Positions 35,301 through 44,736 of a stretch of DNA of 64,000 nt are shown in pieces. The stretch comes from Paenibacillus hemerocallicola (GTDB taxonomy: Bacteria; Bacillota; Bacilli; Paenibacillales; NBRC-103111), in NCBI RefSeq assembly GCF_006265175.1, contig NZ_VDCQ01000003.1, forward strand, positions 188,059 through 252,058, given 5' to 3'. The translations under genes and the position numbers were made by a program. Position 1 is the stretch's first letter, and every line of letters begins with the position of its first letter. Below the pieces are notes generated by a model. It did no database searches. It was given only the letters and a program-made list of their open reading frames with translations, and was not told the DNA's origin.

Positions 35301-38225
35301 TCACTCTAGCGACCTCATTCCTCCTGGAGTGACGCCCCAATATTTGCGAAAAACGCGGTTGAAGTAGCTGGCGTCCTTGAAGCCGGTCCGCTCCGCGGCG
35401 GTGACGACGGTCGAACCGGCCTGCAGAAGCTCCTTGGCGAGTCCCATCTTTTTTTCCAGCACGTAGTCGGAGAAAGAGAGGCCGATTTCCTGCTTGAATT
35501 TGCGGCTCAAGTAGGAGGAATTGAGATGGAGCCGGTCGGCGATCGCATGCAGCGACAGCTCTCGGTCAATCTCGCTTTTGATGATGTCCGTCGCCTGACG
35601 GACGATGCCATATGTATCGCCTTGCCGCTTGCCGTATTCGATAATGCGCGCCGCGATTTGCACAAGCGAGTTGAAGGCGTCCTCAGCACTGTCGGTCGGT
35701 TGAAACCGGGAACGGAGCAGAGGGTCGCCTCCGGCGATCTCGTGAAGCGTCCGTCCTTTCCGTTCGGCCGTCCTGACGAACAGGCCGTTCATGGCGAGCC
35801 AATGCTCGCGCACGTCCACGACCGAGCCAGCTTCGGCCATCCGTACGGACCACCAGCGCTCGAGCGCGGACAAAGCTTTGGCCGTACTCCCCGTATCCAG
35901 CCCGACCTCGATGTCTTTCTCCAGTTCGCCCGCCGTGCGGCGGCTGCCGTTTGGTTTTGGCTGCGAACGCTGCCGTCCGGACATTCGCCGGACATCGCGG
36001 CCGCCGGAGCGAACGATTTCGAGCCGGAGCGAAGCCGGCCGTTCGACGACGTCGGGGACGAGCATTCGAAGCGTGCCGGTTTTTTTGTGGTACGACCAGG
36101 AAGCCGGGGGCCGTTCCTTGCGAGAGCCGTTCGTCTCGCGCCATGCCTGGCCGTCCACCTTGACGGCCGCCGGCTTGTCGAGCGCATGAACGACGACGTC
36201 CCACGTCCGCCTATCCGGCATGCCGGGATAGCGGCCAACGCGGGCCCCGAGCTCGACGCCGAAGACGCGCCGGTCGTCCCGGCAGGCGATGCTCGACACT
36301 GTCAATTCCCCGCGCAAGTAGCCGAACGTTATCCCGTCGTCCTCATACAGCGCAAATTCGCCAGCGCCGCCCGGGTAAAGGTGCAGCTCCAGCCGGTCGG
36401 CCGGCTGGAGCCCCACGTACTCCATGTCCGGCCACATCGGCACGATCGCTCCGGAGCGGACGAAGAGCGGGCCGCCGGCATGCTTGGGGACGCGGTACGA
36501 GATTTCGGCCGGGCCGGCGAACTTCTCCCCTGTCCAATAATCGTACCATTCCCCGGCCGGCAAATACACCCGATCGGTGAACGCTGCGACCAGGAAGGCG
36601 TCCCCGAACATATATTGGTTTTGCAGCGTGACGGCGTGCGGATCGTCGGGAAAGACGAGCGGCATCGCTCTGGCGATCGGCAGTCCGGTGCGCGCGGCTA
36701 CGTGGGCCGCGGAATAAATGTACGGCAGCAGCCGGTAACGGAGCCTGGCGTACGACTTGAACGTGCGCAGCAGCTCCGGGTCGAGCAGAAGGGGGTGCCG
36801 CCAATACGCCCAGCTGTTCACCTTCGACCAAGGCTGGAAAAAGCCGCAGTGGATGCCGGCGGCGGTGTGCAGCTCCATATCGACGGCCATGTGCGGGATG
36901 CCGGAGAGTCCGAGCCCGAGCACGGACAAGTGGGCATCCGACCTCCCGCCCGACCAGACGGCGGCATATTTCTGAATGCCGGTATATCCGATAGGCGTAT
37001 AGATCATCGGCCGCCGTCCGGTCTGAGCGGCGAAGCCTTCCCGGATGGAGCGGCCGACCACGGTCGAATGCGGTAAGCTTTCCGCGTCGTCGGAACTGTC
37101 GTCCGCAGGAACGGGAATGTTCGCCATCTCCCGAACCGGTATTTTGGTGCACAGGTTGAAGCCAAGCACGCCTTGTGCGACAAACGGCTTTAAATAATCG
37201 TACCAATCCTCCGGCAAATTGCGTTGTTGCCCCGCCTCATCATCCCGCAAATATAGACCGAGGGTCAGTTTGAACCCTGCCGTGCGCAAAGCGCCCATAA
37301 ACGTGTGGGCGCCTTTCGGCAACCACTGCGGAATGTAGAAACGGTCCGGATGCCAATCGACGGGCGCGTCGTAATCGAACTGCCGGTCCATCCAGGTTGG
37401 CTCCAGGCCGATCATGTCGCACGGAATGCCTTCCCGCCGGAATTTCAACGCGTCCTCGAGCATGTCCCGCGCCGTCGTCTGTTGATTACAGTTGAAAGAA
37501 AGTCCGTAAGCCCAGACGGGGAGCAGCGCCGTAGGGCCGGTCAGCTCCATGTACTTCTGCAGCAGTCCGGCAAGGCCGCCGCCTGCGAACAGGTAAAACG
37601 CCAGCTCCCCGCGCCTTCCGCGAATCCGCACAACATCCGGCGAGGAGCAACCGACATCGAATTCGTGCCGGCGGTCGGTATCCATCAGCAGTCCCCATCC
37701 TTCGCTCGACAGGAGCAGCGGGACGGGGGCGTGCACCTCATTGCCGCCGCGAAAGCAAATCGCGATTTTGCAGCCCCGTTTCATCAGCGGGGTACCGTGC
37801 TGGTCGCCCAACCCGTATATGCGTTCTTCCGCGGCAAGCGCAAACTGCGTCTCGAAGCCGTCGTCGGAGACGCTGGCAGCAGCGCCGGGACTGGCCGGCG
37901 TCCCGCAGCCTGCGCGAGGCGGGCGGTTTTGCCGGGTAAGCAGCGTTCCGGCTTCGCCGTACAGCGACAGTTCTCCGGAACTGCGGTCCACTCGGAGAGA
38001 CGCCGAGTCCGTGCTCACGCCCATTTCTTCCTCCCGCATTTTCGTTTCCCAACAAACCGGTGCAAGAGAGGGGACGACAACCCCAAGACGGGCAAGCGGA
38101 GAGGGTTCCTCGAAACAGCCCGTCCGATTCATCCGGACGTGAAACGTATGTGGCGCCATCGGTTCGATGCGAACGTGCAATCCGGACGAGGTTAGTACGA
38201 CCACGGACGCGCGGGAACTGCTCAC
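35301..38225 (-). CDS. GH31-type pseudoenzyme fused to a YesN-like AraC DNA-binding domain
   Basis: A 974-residue protein; GTG at 38225 is preferred (AGAGGAGG seven bases upstream) over an ATG at 38291 without a site. Residues about 20-640 form a GH31 glycosidase fold (AAEERIYGLGDQHG, IPCDMIGLEPTWMD, KSYARLRYRLLPYIYSA). The nucleophile Asp position reads GFNLCTK, with Cys at residue 359, and the acid/base segment reads VWSGGRSD, with Gly at 427 where WGGD or WSGD is expected. Residues 720-865 are the helical linker seen in YesN-type regulators, and 875-970 an AraC double HTH (HAIADRLHLNSSYLSRKF and VVTAAERTGFKDASYFNR). It probably senses a glycoside and controls the divergent lipoprotein/DUF4838 operon. 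Confidence 0.88.
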   Translation of the reverse strand: MSSSRASVVVLTSSGLHVRIEPMAPHTFHVRMNRTGCFEEPSPLARLGVVVPSLAPVCWETKMREEEMGVSTDSASLRVDRSSGELSLYGEAGTLLTRQNRPPRAGCGTPASPGAAASVSDDGFETQFALAAEERIYGLGDQHGTPLMKRGCKIAICFRGGNEVHAPVPLLLSSEGWGLLMDTDRRHEFDVGCSSPDVVRIRGRRGELAFYLFAGGGLAGLLQKYMELTGPTALLPVWAYGLSFNCNQQTTARDMLEDALKFRREGIPCDMIGLEPTWMDRQFDYDAPVDWHPDRFYIPQWLPKGAHTFMGALRTAGFKLTLGLYLRDDEAGQQRNLPEDWYDYLKPFVAQGVLGFNLCTKIPVREMANIPVPADDSSDDAESLPHSTVVGRSIREGFAAQTGRRPMIYTPIGYTGIQKYAAVWSGGRSDAHLSVLGLGLSGIPHMAVDMELHTAAGIHCGFFQPWSKVNSWAYWRHPLLLDPELLRTFKSYARLRYRLLPYIYSAAHVAARTGLPIARAMPLVFPDDPHAVTLQNQYMFGDAFLVAAFTDRVYLPAGEWYDYWTGEKFAGPAEISYRVPKHAGGPLFVRSGAIVPMWPDMEYVGLQPADRLELHLYPGGAGEFALYEDDGITFGYLRGELTVSSIACRDDRRVFGVELGARVGRYPGMPDRRTWDVVVHALDKPAAVKVDGQAWRETNGSRKERPPASWSYHKKTGTLRMLVPDVVERPASLRLEIVRSGGRDVRRMSGRQRSQPKPNGSRRTAGELEKDIEVGLDTGSTAKALSALERWWSVRMAEAGSVVDVREHWLAMNGLFVRTAERKGRTLHEIAGGDPLLRSRFQPTDSAEDAFNSLVQIAARIIEYGKRQGDTYGIVRQATDIIKSEIDRELSLHAIADRLHLNSSYLSRKFKQEIGLSFSDYVLEKKMGLAKELLQAGSTVVTAAERTGFKDASYFNRVFRKYWGVTPGGMRSLE

Positions 38226-38452
38226 AGGAATGCCTCCTCTACTATGCCGGAAGAAGACGGAAGCCGATCCAGCCTGAAGTTTTCTACTCATTTTAGCACA
38301 TTTTTGCGCTGCTGCGGCGAAGAAGCCGCTTCGGCTGCGGATGACTCCGTTCGCCTGCCCGTACTAGTGCCGATTCGACTGTTTACCTGCAGTCGCGGCT
38401 CCGCTGCGTTCGACGCCTCGTGATCGCCTATCGTATACCGGACAATATCAAC

Positions 38453-38511
38453 TTCATGACATTGACGGTATTTTCATGACCTTTGGTCCGAAACGGTATT
38501 TTTATGACCTT
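38453..38511. promoter_or_regulatory. Direct repeats, candidate AraC-type binding boxes
   Basis: CGGTATTTTCATGACCTT (38466-38483) recurs as CGGTATTTTTATGACCTT (38494-38511), 28 bases apart with one change. A shorter third copy (TTCATGAC, 38453-38460) lies 20 bases upstream. Direct repeats spaced by about two or three helical turns are typical of AraC-family operators. They sit in the divergent region between the GH31-AraC gene and the lipoprotein operon, about 100 bases upstream of the latter's promoter. Confidence 0.6.
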
Positions 38512-38588
38512 CAATGGTCGATTCGGTCAAACGGGGCAACGCTGCGTCCACAAGTAACAAAAATGTAATCCGAAGTCATGAGGATTTC

Positions 38589-38618
38589 TTGTTGGCGAAA
38601 AATGCGGCCCGCTATAAT
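38589..38618 (+). promoter_or_regulatory. Probable SigA promoter of the lipoprotein/DUF4838 operon
   Basis: TTGTTG (38589) and a perfect TATAAT (38613) are 18 bases apart. The weak -35 fits an activator-dependent promoter, in keeping with the direct repeats upstream. Confidence 0.5.
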
Positions 38619-38706
38619 TGAAGCTGCGGGTAGGTGAAAACGTTGTCATTTTTGTAGCGAATCCGCCTGATTCCGCAAATAAGCAGTTGAGAGGGGCAAG
38701 TCGAAG

Positions 38707-40053
38707 ATGAGCGGGACGAGAAGAAGATGGCTTGGCGCGGCGACGATGTCGGCATTGCTGCTGTTGGCCGCTTGCGGCAAAGAAGGAGGCGATGGAGGAG
38801 CAGCCGGAGAGCCGGTCCGGCCCGACGATACCGGAAAAACCGTGGAGGCGGTCAATCCGAACAAAGAGGCGGAGCTGACCGTATACTCGTTGCTGGGCGG
38901 CAATTACGAAGGATTCATGAGCTCGGAGGGGCAGTACATCCAGAAGAAGTATCCGAATTTCAAGTTCAATTTCATGCTGCCGGGGACGGGGACCACTTTA
39001 CGGGATGTCGTCACGGCAAAAACGCCGATCGACATTATCATTTCGTCTCCCGACCTGCAACCGGTCATCGACGTGGGACTCGATTCGGATATTTCCGATT
39101 TGATCAAGAAGCACGACTACAACCTCAACCGCTTTATCCCGGTCACGATCAACATGATGAAGCAATTGACCGGCGGCAAGGTGCTCGGACTTCCCGGCCG
39201 AGTGAGCTCGTATACGCTGTACTACAACAAGGACTTGTTCGACAAGTTCGGCGTGCCTTATTTGAATGACAAGATGACATGGGAAGATATTATGGAAACG
39301 GCGAAAAAGCTTACCCGGGCCGACGGCGGCGTGCAATATTACGGCTTCGCCGCAGATATTATCGCGTTGCTCGACATGAACGAGCGGGCGCCCCAGTATG
39401 TGGATGCGAAAAACTTGAAGGCCACTTTGAACAGCGAGTACTGGAAACAGAAATTCGACCGGACCGTGCCGCTTTTCAACATGCTCCCGGACATTTCCGA
39501 CCCGGCCTTGCTTACGAGCCTGACCAAGTCGAGAGATTTATTCCTGAAGGAAAAGCGGGCGGCGATCTTACTCGGCATCAACGATGCCGGCGTTCGGGCA
39601 GCCAGCGAGAAATGGGATCTGAACTGGGACATCTCGCCATTTCCCGTTTTCAGAAACGCGCCGAAGGAAGGGCCGCAGCCCAGCACGCGCTATTATTTGA
39701 TCGCCGCCGGCAGCAAGCACCGGGAAGAAGCGTTTGCGGCGATCACCCAGCTTGTCTCCGACGACATCCAGCGGGAGTTGGTGAAAGGCGGATTCACGCC
39801 GCCGCTGCAAAACGCCGACTATATGGATTTGTTGGGCAGCGGCATCCCTGAGCTGAGCGGAAAGCATGCCAAGGCGCTCGTTCCGCCCAACTACGGCGAA
39901 ATGAATGTGAAGGACAAGTACTACATCGCGGCAAGGGCTGAACTGATCAATGCGTTCAACGATGTCGTCAGCGGCCGGAAGGATACGAATACGGCGCTCC
40001 GGGAAGCGGAGGAGCGGGCGGACAAAAAGATCGCGGAATTGAAAAACCAATAA
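38707..40053 (+). CDS. Extracellular solute-binding lipoprotein, fifth copy
   Basis: A 448-residue lipoprotein with lipobox LAAC (Cys23), followed by a Gly-rich linker (KEGGDGGAAGEP). It keeps YYNKDLFDKFGVPYLNDKM, where the usual YPKDGM is altered to YLNDKM, and the TNTALREAEERADKKI tail. It is first in an operon with the DUF4838 protein (26-base gap) and is divergent from the GH31-AraC gene. The altered loop may reflect a different ligand. GC content is higher here than in the other copies and matches the GH31-AraC gene. Confidence 0.9.
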   Translation: MSGTRRRWLGAATMSALLLLAACGKEGGDGGAAGEPVRPDDTGKTVEAVNPNKEAELTVYSLLGGNYEGFMSSEGQYIQKKYPNFKFNFMLPGTGTTLRDVVTAKTPIDIIISSPDLQPVIDVGLDSDISDLIKKHDYNLNRFIPVTINMMKQLTGGKVLGLPGRVSSYTLYYNKDLFDKFGVPYLNDKMTWEDIMETAKKLTRADGGVQYYGFAADIIALLDMNERAPQYVDAKNLKATLNSEYWKQKFDRTVPLFNMLPDISDPALLTSLTKSRDLFLKEKRAAILLGINDAGVRAASEKWDLNWDISPFPVFRNAPKEGPQPSTRYYLIAAGSKHREEAFAAITQLVSDDIQRELVKGGFTPPLQNADYMDLLGSGIPELSGKHAKALVPPNYGEMNVKDKYYIAARAELINAFNDVVSGRKDTNTALREAEERADKKIAELKNQ

Positions 40054-40079
40054 TCGGCAAAGGAGAGGGGGAGTCCGCA

Positions 40080-43000
40080 TTGAATATCGGCAATCGGAAT
40101 ACCCGCCGAATGTGGGCAAAGCTGCTCATATTGACTGTATTGGCAACAGGCTTGCCGTTCGGCAATCTCGCGGCAAGCGATACCGTTTACGGGAGCAGCC
40201 GCCCGACGGAAGGCGAGTCCTCCTACGTTGCAGTAAAGGACGGGCGGATGAATCGAGACGGAACGATTTCGAATTTGGGGGAACGAAAGATGACGAATGG
40301 CGGCGGCGCAAAGCCGCATCTGCCTGCGCTTGACCGGAGAGCTGCGACTTCCACGCCGGCGAACCAAGGAGCCTCCTCGCTGGACATCGTGCGAGGCGGA
40401 CAGGCGAATGCAATCGTTGTGGTCGACGATACGGTTTACCCTGAGGAACCGGCCGCCGGTCCGGAACAGGGCGTTATTCACGGGTGGACGCAAGCGTACG
40501 GGAAAGGAAACATTGCGGTTACTGATGCCGTCAGCCATACGGGAAATTACAGCCTGCACTTCAACGATGGCGATAGCTCTGCCTACGGGGTGTTAAGCGA
40601 TCTCGTTGAGATCAGCGAAGGCGAAACCTACACCGTCTCTGCGATGGTGTATCGTGCTTCAGGCGACGATCCGCAAATCTTTATCCGGTTTTACGACCAA
40701 AACAAGGTGCGCATCGGCGGCCAACCCTGGCTCCGAGTGCCGGGTACCGGCGCCTACTGGACCGAAGCGTCCGTTGCGGGGACAGCGCCTGCACAGGCCG
40801 CTTATGCCGCTGCGGGACTTTATACCGGCGTCCCCCAGGCAAGCGTTTATTTCGACGATATCCAGCTGCGTTCGGTCTCCGGGAACGTGCCGCTGGCGAA
40901 TCCGGGCTTCGAACCGCAAACTCCGGTTAGGAGGGGGCCAGCTGAAACGTTGGTCGACTACGTGCGGAAATCGACGGGAGCGCTTTTGCCGATCATGACG
41001 GAGCCGGAATACGGCGCTGGCGGGGGCGGAGAGCCGGAACAAGTCCTCATTCGCATCGGCACGACGGAAAGTGTTTACGGAAACGCGCCGGCGCTCGATG
41101 CGCTGCTCTCCACCTTGGACGGGGACGGGTTCGTCATCTACCCGCAAGGCCAAACGATTACAATAGCCGGTCCCACCGTCTGGGGGACGACGAACGGCGT
41201 GTACGGCTTTCTGGAACGCTATGCCGATATTCGCTGGCTGATGCCGGGACCTGACGGCGAGGATGTGCCGCCATTAAGCGAATTGTCGGCGGGAAGGGGA
41301 ATCGTGCGAGAACAACCGGCCTTCGGATTCCGGGTGTTTAGTCCGTTGCACGGGAAGCCGGACAACAGTGCGGATGCGATCCAGGAGCTGAATATATGGG
41401 CGCAGCGAAACCGGCTGCAAGGGTTCTACAACGCTCCAGTCAGCTTTCATCATAATATGTACAACTTGTTTTCGGTATCCAAGTTCGGGGCGACGCACCC
41501 GGAGTTTTATCCGAACGGGCAGCCGCCTGGCGCGAATTCGATCTCCGGATGGCAGCCGTGCTTCTCGAATCCGGATACGGTGGACGCGGCCGTCGAAGAA
41601 ATTTTGGCTTATTTTCGGGACAACCCGGACGCGCAGTCGTATTCGCTCGGCATCAACGACGGAAACGGTTACTGCGAAAGCAATCCGATTCCGGTATACT
41701 ACGATTGGGTCAATCGGGTTGTGGACCGCGTATTGGCCGTCCATCCCGACAAATGGTTCGGGCTTCTCGCCTATCAGTCGGTGATCCGGCCGCCGTCGTT
41801 TCCGCTGAACCCGCGTGTCATTCCTTTCCTTACAAAAGACCGGATGGCTTGGGCCGACCCGGACGCCGAGACTCTCGGCTATGCGGATGAAGAAAGCTGG
41901 CTGCAAGTGGCCGGCCAAATCGGCTACTACGATTACATTTACGGCAGTCCGTACCTTGTACCGCGCGTATATCCGCACCAGATGGCGGAAACGCTTCTGC
42001 ATGCACGCGAACGGGGAATCGGATCGTACTACGCGGAGTTGTACCCGAACTGGGGCGAGGGGCCGAAAGCATGGTTGGCGTCAAAGCTGCTCTGGGATCC
42101 CGAACAAGATGTCGATGCGCTGCTGCAGGAATGGTATACACGGGCGGTCGGCGTGACGGCGGCGACGTACCTGAAGCAATACTATGATCATTGGGAATTT
42201 TTCTGGACGGAACGAGCCATTCTCGAGCCTTGGTTTTTGCCCGGCACCATTTATCAAAACTTCGCCGACCCTGGTTATTTGAATGCGGTAACCGAGGAAG
42301 ACATATCGCTTAGCCGCGAATGGCTGGAAGCGGTTGTCGCCGCGGCGGAAACGGAGCCGCAAAAGGCCAGGGCCAATCTGCTCCTTCGTGCGTTCGAGTA
42401 TTATGAAGCATCCGCTCTGAGCTATCCGCGGATCGGCGAGCGGCCGGCCGACACGGCTTCGGCGCTTGCCCTCCTGGAGTATTCGGTCAATCTGTTCGGG
42501 GAGCGGATCGAGATGGCCGGGAAGCGGTTCGCGCTGCTGGATGAATTCAAGTCGAATCCGGTCCTTCTGCAGTATATGGATGCGAGAAGATTCAATCAAC
42601 TCATCTGGTCCGGTTGGAACGCACCGGAGTTTTGGGCGCTTGTCGATTACATGAAGGAACGGGAAGATGCTGGCGGGCCGGTGCGTCTTCGGGCGTCGGA
42701 GCTGGCCGCGACGCATCCTTCGCCCGAAGGGAGACAGTACGCCGCGCTTATGCTTCAGGCATTGTCACGTCCGTCCGCGGTGCAGAATCCGTCCTTCGAG
42801 GACGGCGATGAGGCGGCCCCGCCGTGGGAGCTGCTGTCGCGTTCCACGTCGTCCCGCTCCGTTCGGCGGGCGGAAGGGACGGCCTTTACCGGTACCGTGA
42901 GCATGCAGGTGTACGGGAAAGGATGGGGCGGACCCAGCCAAGTGATCGTCGTGGAGCCCGGGCTGGCCAGCATGAGCTTCCGTTACCACATTCCGCAGGC

Positions 43001-43268
43001 GGGAAACACGGCCGGCAGCATCCAATGGGGCTTCGATCTGCTTGACGACCAAGGAGAATGGATCAACTTCAGCACGGTGCGCTCCCCGGTCACTTCTCTT
43101 GCGGATGCGGAATCTCAATGGTTGGAAGCGCGTCTGGACGGAGAAATTCCGCAGACCATCAACGGAAAGCAGGTCCGGCAAGCGCGATTGATCGTCCTCG
43201 TCTCCAGCACCGAGCCGGTCGAGGTTTACGTCGACGACTTCAAATTTTACAGCATGGCTAAACCATAA
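40080..43268 (+). CDS. Large secreted DUF4838 glycoside-hydrolase-like protein
   Basis: A 1062-residue exported protein starting at TTG 40080 after GGAGAGGGGGAG. Residues 8-34 are a signal peptide (WAKLLILTVLATGLPFGNLAA). About 130-275 is a carbohydrate-binding-like beta-sandwich (SHTGNYSLHFNDGDSS, VYFDDIQLRSV). About 300-420 resembles the N-terminal domain of alpha-glucuronidases and GH20 enzymes (VYGFLERYADIRWLMPGPDG). About 430-750 is DUF4838 (HHNMYNLFSVSKFG, YSLGINDGNGYCES). About 890-1062 is a second binding-like sandwich (NPSFEDGDEAAPPWELL). It probably degrades a uronate-containing glycan outside the cell; activity of DUF4838 is unproven. A strong terminator follows. Confidence 0.85.
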   Translation: MNIGNRNTRRMWAKLLILTVLATGLPFGNLAASDTVYGSSRPTEGESSYVAVKDGRMNRDGTISNLGERKMTNGGGAKPHLPALDRRAATSTPANQGASSLDIVRGGQANAIVVVDDTVYPEEPAAGPEQGVIHGWTQAYGKGNIAVTDAVSHTGNYSLHFNDGDSSAYGVLSDLVEISEGETYTVSAMVYRASGDDPQIFIRFYDQNKVRIGGQPWLRVPGTGAYWTEASVAGTAPAQAAYAAAGLYTGVPQASVYFDDIQLRSVSGNVPLANPGFEPQTPVRRGPAETLVDYVRKSTGALLPIMTEPEYGAGGGGEPEQVLIRIGTTESVYGNAPALDALLSTLDGDGFVIYPQGQTITIAGPTVWGTTNGVYGFLERYADIRWLMPGPDGEDVPPLSELSAGRGIVREQPAFGFRVFSPLHGKPDNSADAIQELNIWAQRNRLQGFYNAPVSFHHNMYNLFSVSKFGATHPEFYPNGQPPGANSISGWQPCFSNPDTVDAAVEEILAYFRDNPDAQSYSLGINDGNGYCESNPIPVYYDWVNRVVDRVLAVHPDKWFGLLAYQSVIRPPSFPLNPRVIPFLTKDRMAWADPDAETLGYADEESWLQVAGQIGYYDYIYGSPYLVPRVYPHQMAETLLHARERGIGSYYAELYPNWGEGPKAWLASKLLWDPEQDVDALLQEWYTRAVGVTAATYLKQYYDHWEFFWTERAILEPWFLPGTIYQNFADPGYLNAVTEEDISLSREWLEAVVAAAETEPQKARANLLLRAFEYYEASALSYPRIGERPADTASALALLEYSVNLFGERIEMAGKRFALLDEFKSNPVLLQYMDARRFNQLIWSGWNAPEFWALVDYMKEREDAGGPVRLRASELAATHPSPEGRQYAALMLQALSRPSAVQNPSFEDGDEAAPPWELLSRSTSSRSVRRAEGTAFTGTVSMQVYGKGWGGPSQVIVVEPGLASMSFRYHIPQAGNTAGSIQWGFDLLDDQGEWINFSTVRSPVTSLADAESQWLEARLDGEIPQTINGKQVRQARLIVLVSSTEPVEVYVDDFKFYSMAKP

Positions 43269-43281
43269 CTGTCATTGGTGC

Positions 43282-43327
43282 GAGCCCGCCCGCAGCTTTC
43301 CATTTGGAATTGCGGACGGGCTCTTTT
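43282..43327 (+). terminator. Terminator of the lipoprotein/DUF4838 operon
   Basis: GAGCCCGCCCGCA pairs with TGCGGACGGGCTC (one C/A mismatch) over a 19-base loop and is followed by TTTT. Confidence 0.85.
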
Positions 43328-43692
43328 GTGTACTAAAGAGGTTTCCCATGGCAGCTGTACTCGATGCGATCGTAAATCGGGGGTGCATGAAATCCGACAA
43401 CCTGGTGCGTTTTTTTGTCAAGAACATATACCCATAACCGAATGTGCGTCTTCGGGTTCTTGCCAACTCGGTATAGAAACGCCGAATCAGTCGCGTGGTA
43501 ATCTCGCAAAAGCCGCTTGCTTTCTCGAATCTATTGCAGCAATATATATGGATGAGAGGACTATTCCCGTGCTTCGCACGGAGTCCGCCTAGGCGCATGC
43601 GACTTGTGCAGAACGAGGCAGCAGTAATGGCTGGAGCATTGCGGATGATGGAATACCGAAAGGAAATCGACATTCGAGAGGATGGGCGCTGC
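43328..43692. other. Upstream region of the AraC gene
   Basis: This 365-base gap has no supported gene. The AraC frame stays open upstream to 43495, but the extension (QQYIWMRGLFPCFARSP and following) is not conserved-looking and lacks ribosome sites. No clear promoter was found. Confidence 0.4.
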
Positions 43693-44523
43693 ATGAATAT
43701 TGATTTTCTTGACGTTTTTCAGCCTCATATTCTCAATATTTCCAAAGGCAATGATAATTGGAAAGTTCGAAATTATATGATATCAAGAGATCAGACGTTT
43801 GCCCATTCCCTCGCGCTTGTTTACGAAGGGGAAGGATCTCTTGAATTAAATGGCATCCGGTATGAATTGCGGAGAGGCGCCTTATTCTATGTGCCGATAA
43901 AAAGTTCGATGCGCATTCGCACTCAGGAAGAGAACTCACTGAAGTATCATTCGATCATATTTCATTACGGTACGCTTCGCTGGGAGGGGGAACAAGGGAT
44001 ATGGAGCAACGCGAACCAGCTCCCGCTTCCCCTTCCGGATATTGTTTTTTTTGAAGAAGAGCCCGTTTTTCTCGATTCTTTCCGAACGTTGGAGGAACTT
44101 TGGATGCAGAAGCTGGGCGGAAACCAGTGGGATTGCAAGAAGGAGTTCAAGCATCTCCTCGAGCTTATGATACGGAAAAAGTTCGAAAGTTCCAGTACTA
44201 TGCCCGGGAATTGGACGCTTATCGAGCAAGCCATCACCTATATTCGCGAGCATCTCGACGAGCCGATCGATCGTAATGCCCTTGCTAGATCGTTGTCCAT
44301 TTCTCCCGCTTACTTTACTGCTTTATTCAAACAGTACACGGGCTACACGCCGGTACAATTCCTGCTGCGATTACGCGTTGACCGTGCTAAACAATTGCTT
44401 AAAGATACCGGTTTATCGATCAATCGCATAGCAAAAGAAGTCGGTTATGACGATTCTTTGTACTTCTCGCGCATGTTTGTGAAACATACGGGAATTTCTC
44501 CGAGGAATTTCAGAAATTCGTAA
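43693..44523 (+). CDS. AraC-family transcriptional regulator
   Basis: A 276-residue regulator. ATG 43693 (MNIDFLDVFQPHILN) is chosen because it gives the normal AraC length and lies after GAGAGGATGG; the frame is open further upstream. Residues 15-110 are a cupin-like sensor (SLALVYEGEGSLELNG, RRGALFYVP). The C-terminus holds the double HTH (IDRNALARSLSISPAYFTALF and SINRIAKEVGYDDSLYFSRMF, ending SPRNFRN). It precedes the lipoprotein/lyase operon in the same direction but is separated from it by a terminator, so it is a neighbouring activator candidate rather than part of it. Confidence 0.9.
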   Translation: MNIDFLDVFQPHILNISKGNDNWKVRNYMISRDQTFAHSLALVYEGEGSLELNGIRYELRRGALFYVPIKSSMRIRTQEENSLKYHSIIFHYGTLRWEGEQGIWSNANQLPLPLPDIVFFEEEPVFLDSFRTLEELWMQKLGGNQWDCKKEFKHLLELMIRKKFESSSTMPGNWTLIEQAITYIREHLDEPIDRNALARSLSISPAYFTALFKQYTGYTPVQFLLRLRVDRAKQLLKDTGLSINRIAKEVGYDDSLYFSRMFVKHTGISPRNFRNS

Positions 44524-44546
44524 CGTTAACCTATCGCCCATCCAAC

Positions 44547-44584
44547 AATCCCTCATGAATCATTCATGGGGGTTCTTTTTTTAT
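44547..44584 (+). terminator. Terminator after the AraC gene
   Basis: AATCCCTCATGAA pairs with TTCATGGGGGTT (G-T pairs) around ATCA or TC and ends in CTTTTTTTATT. Confidence 0.8.
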
Positions 44585-44736
44585 TCGAATTCGAAAATAG
44601 TCCATAATTCCTTCAGCTTTAGTGTATGTAACCGAAAGGGGAGATTGAATTACAATTTACGTGAGTCGGGGAAAGTGCACTCATATGCAGTAAACAATTC
44701 GAATGGATCATTTATTCAAAAATGGGGGTTGGTCTG

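Noticed and set aside
35526-37076. 516-codon forward frame inside the GH31-AraC gene
   Set aside because: High GC of the true gene keeps the opposite strand open; no start signal and no family, while the reverse frame has clear domains.
38453-38511. Direct repeats as a CRISPR array
   Set aside because: Only two or three short copies, unequal spacing, no cas genes.
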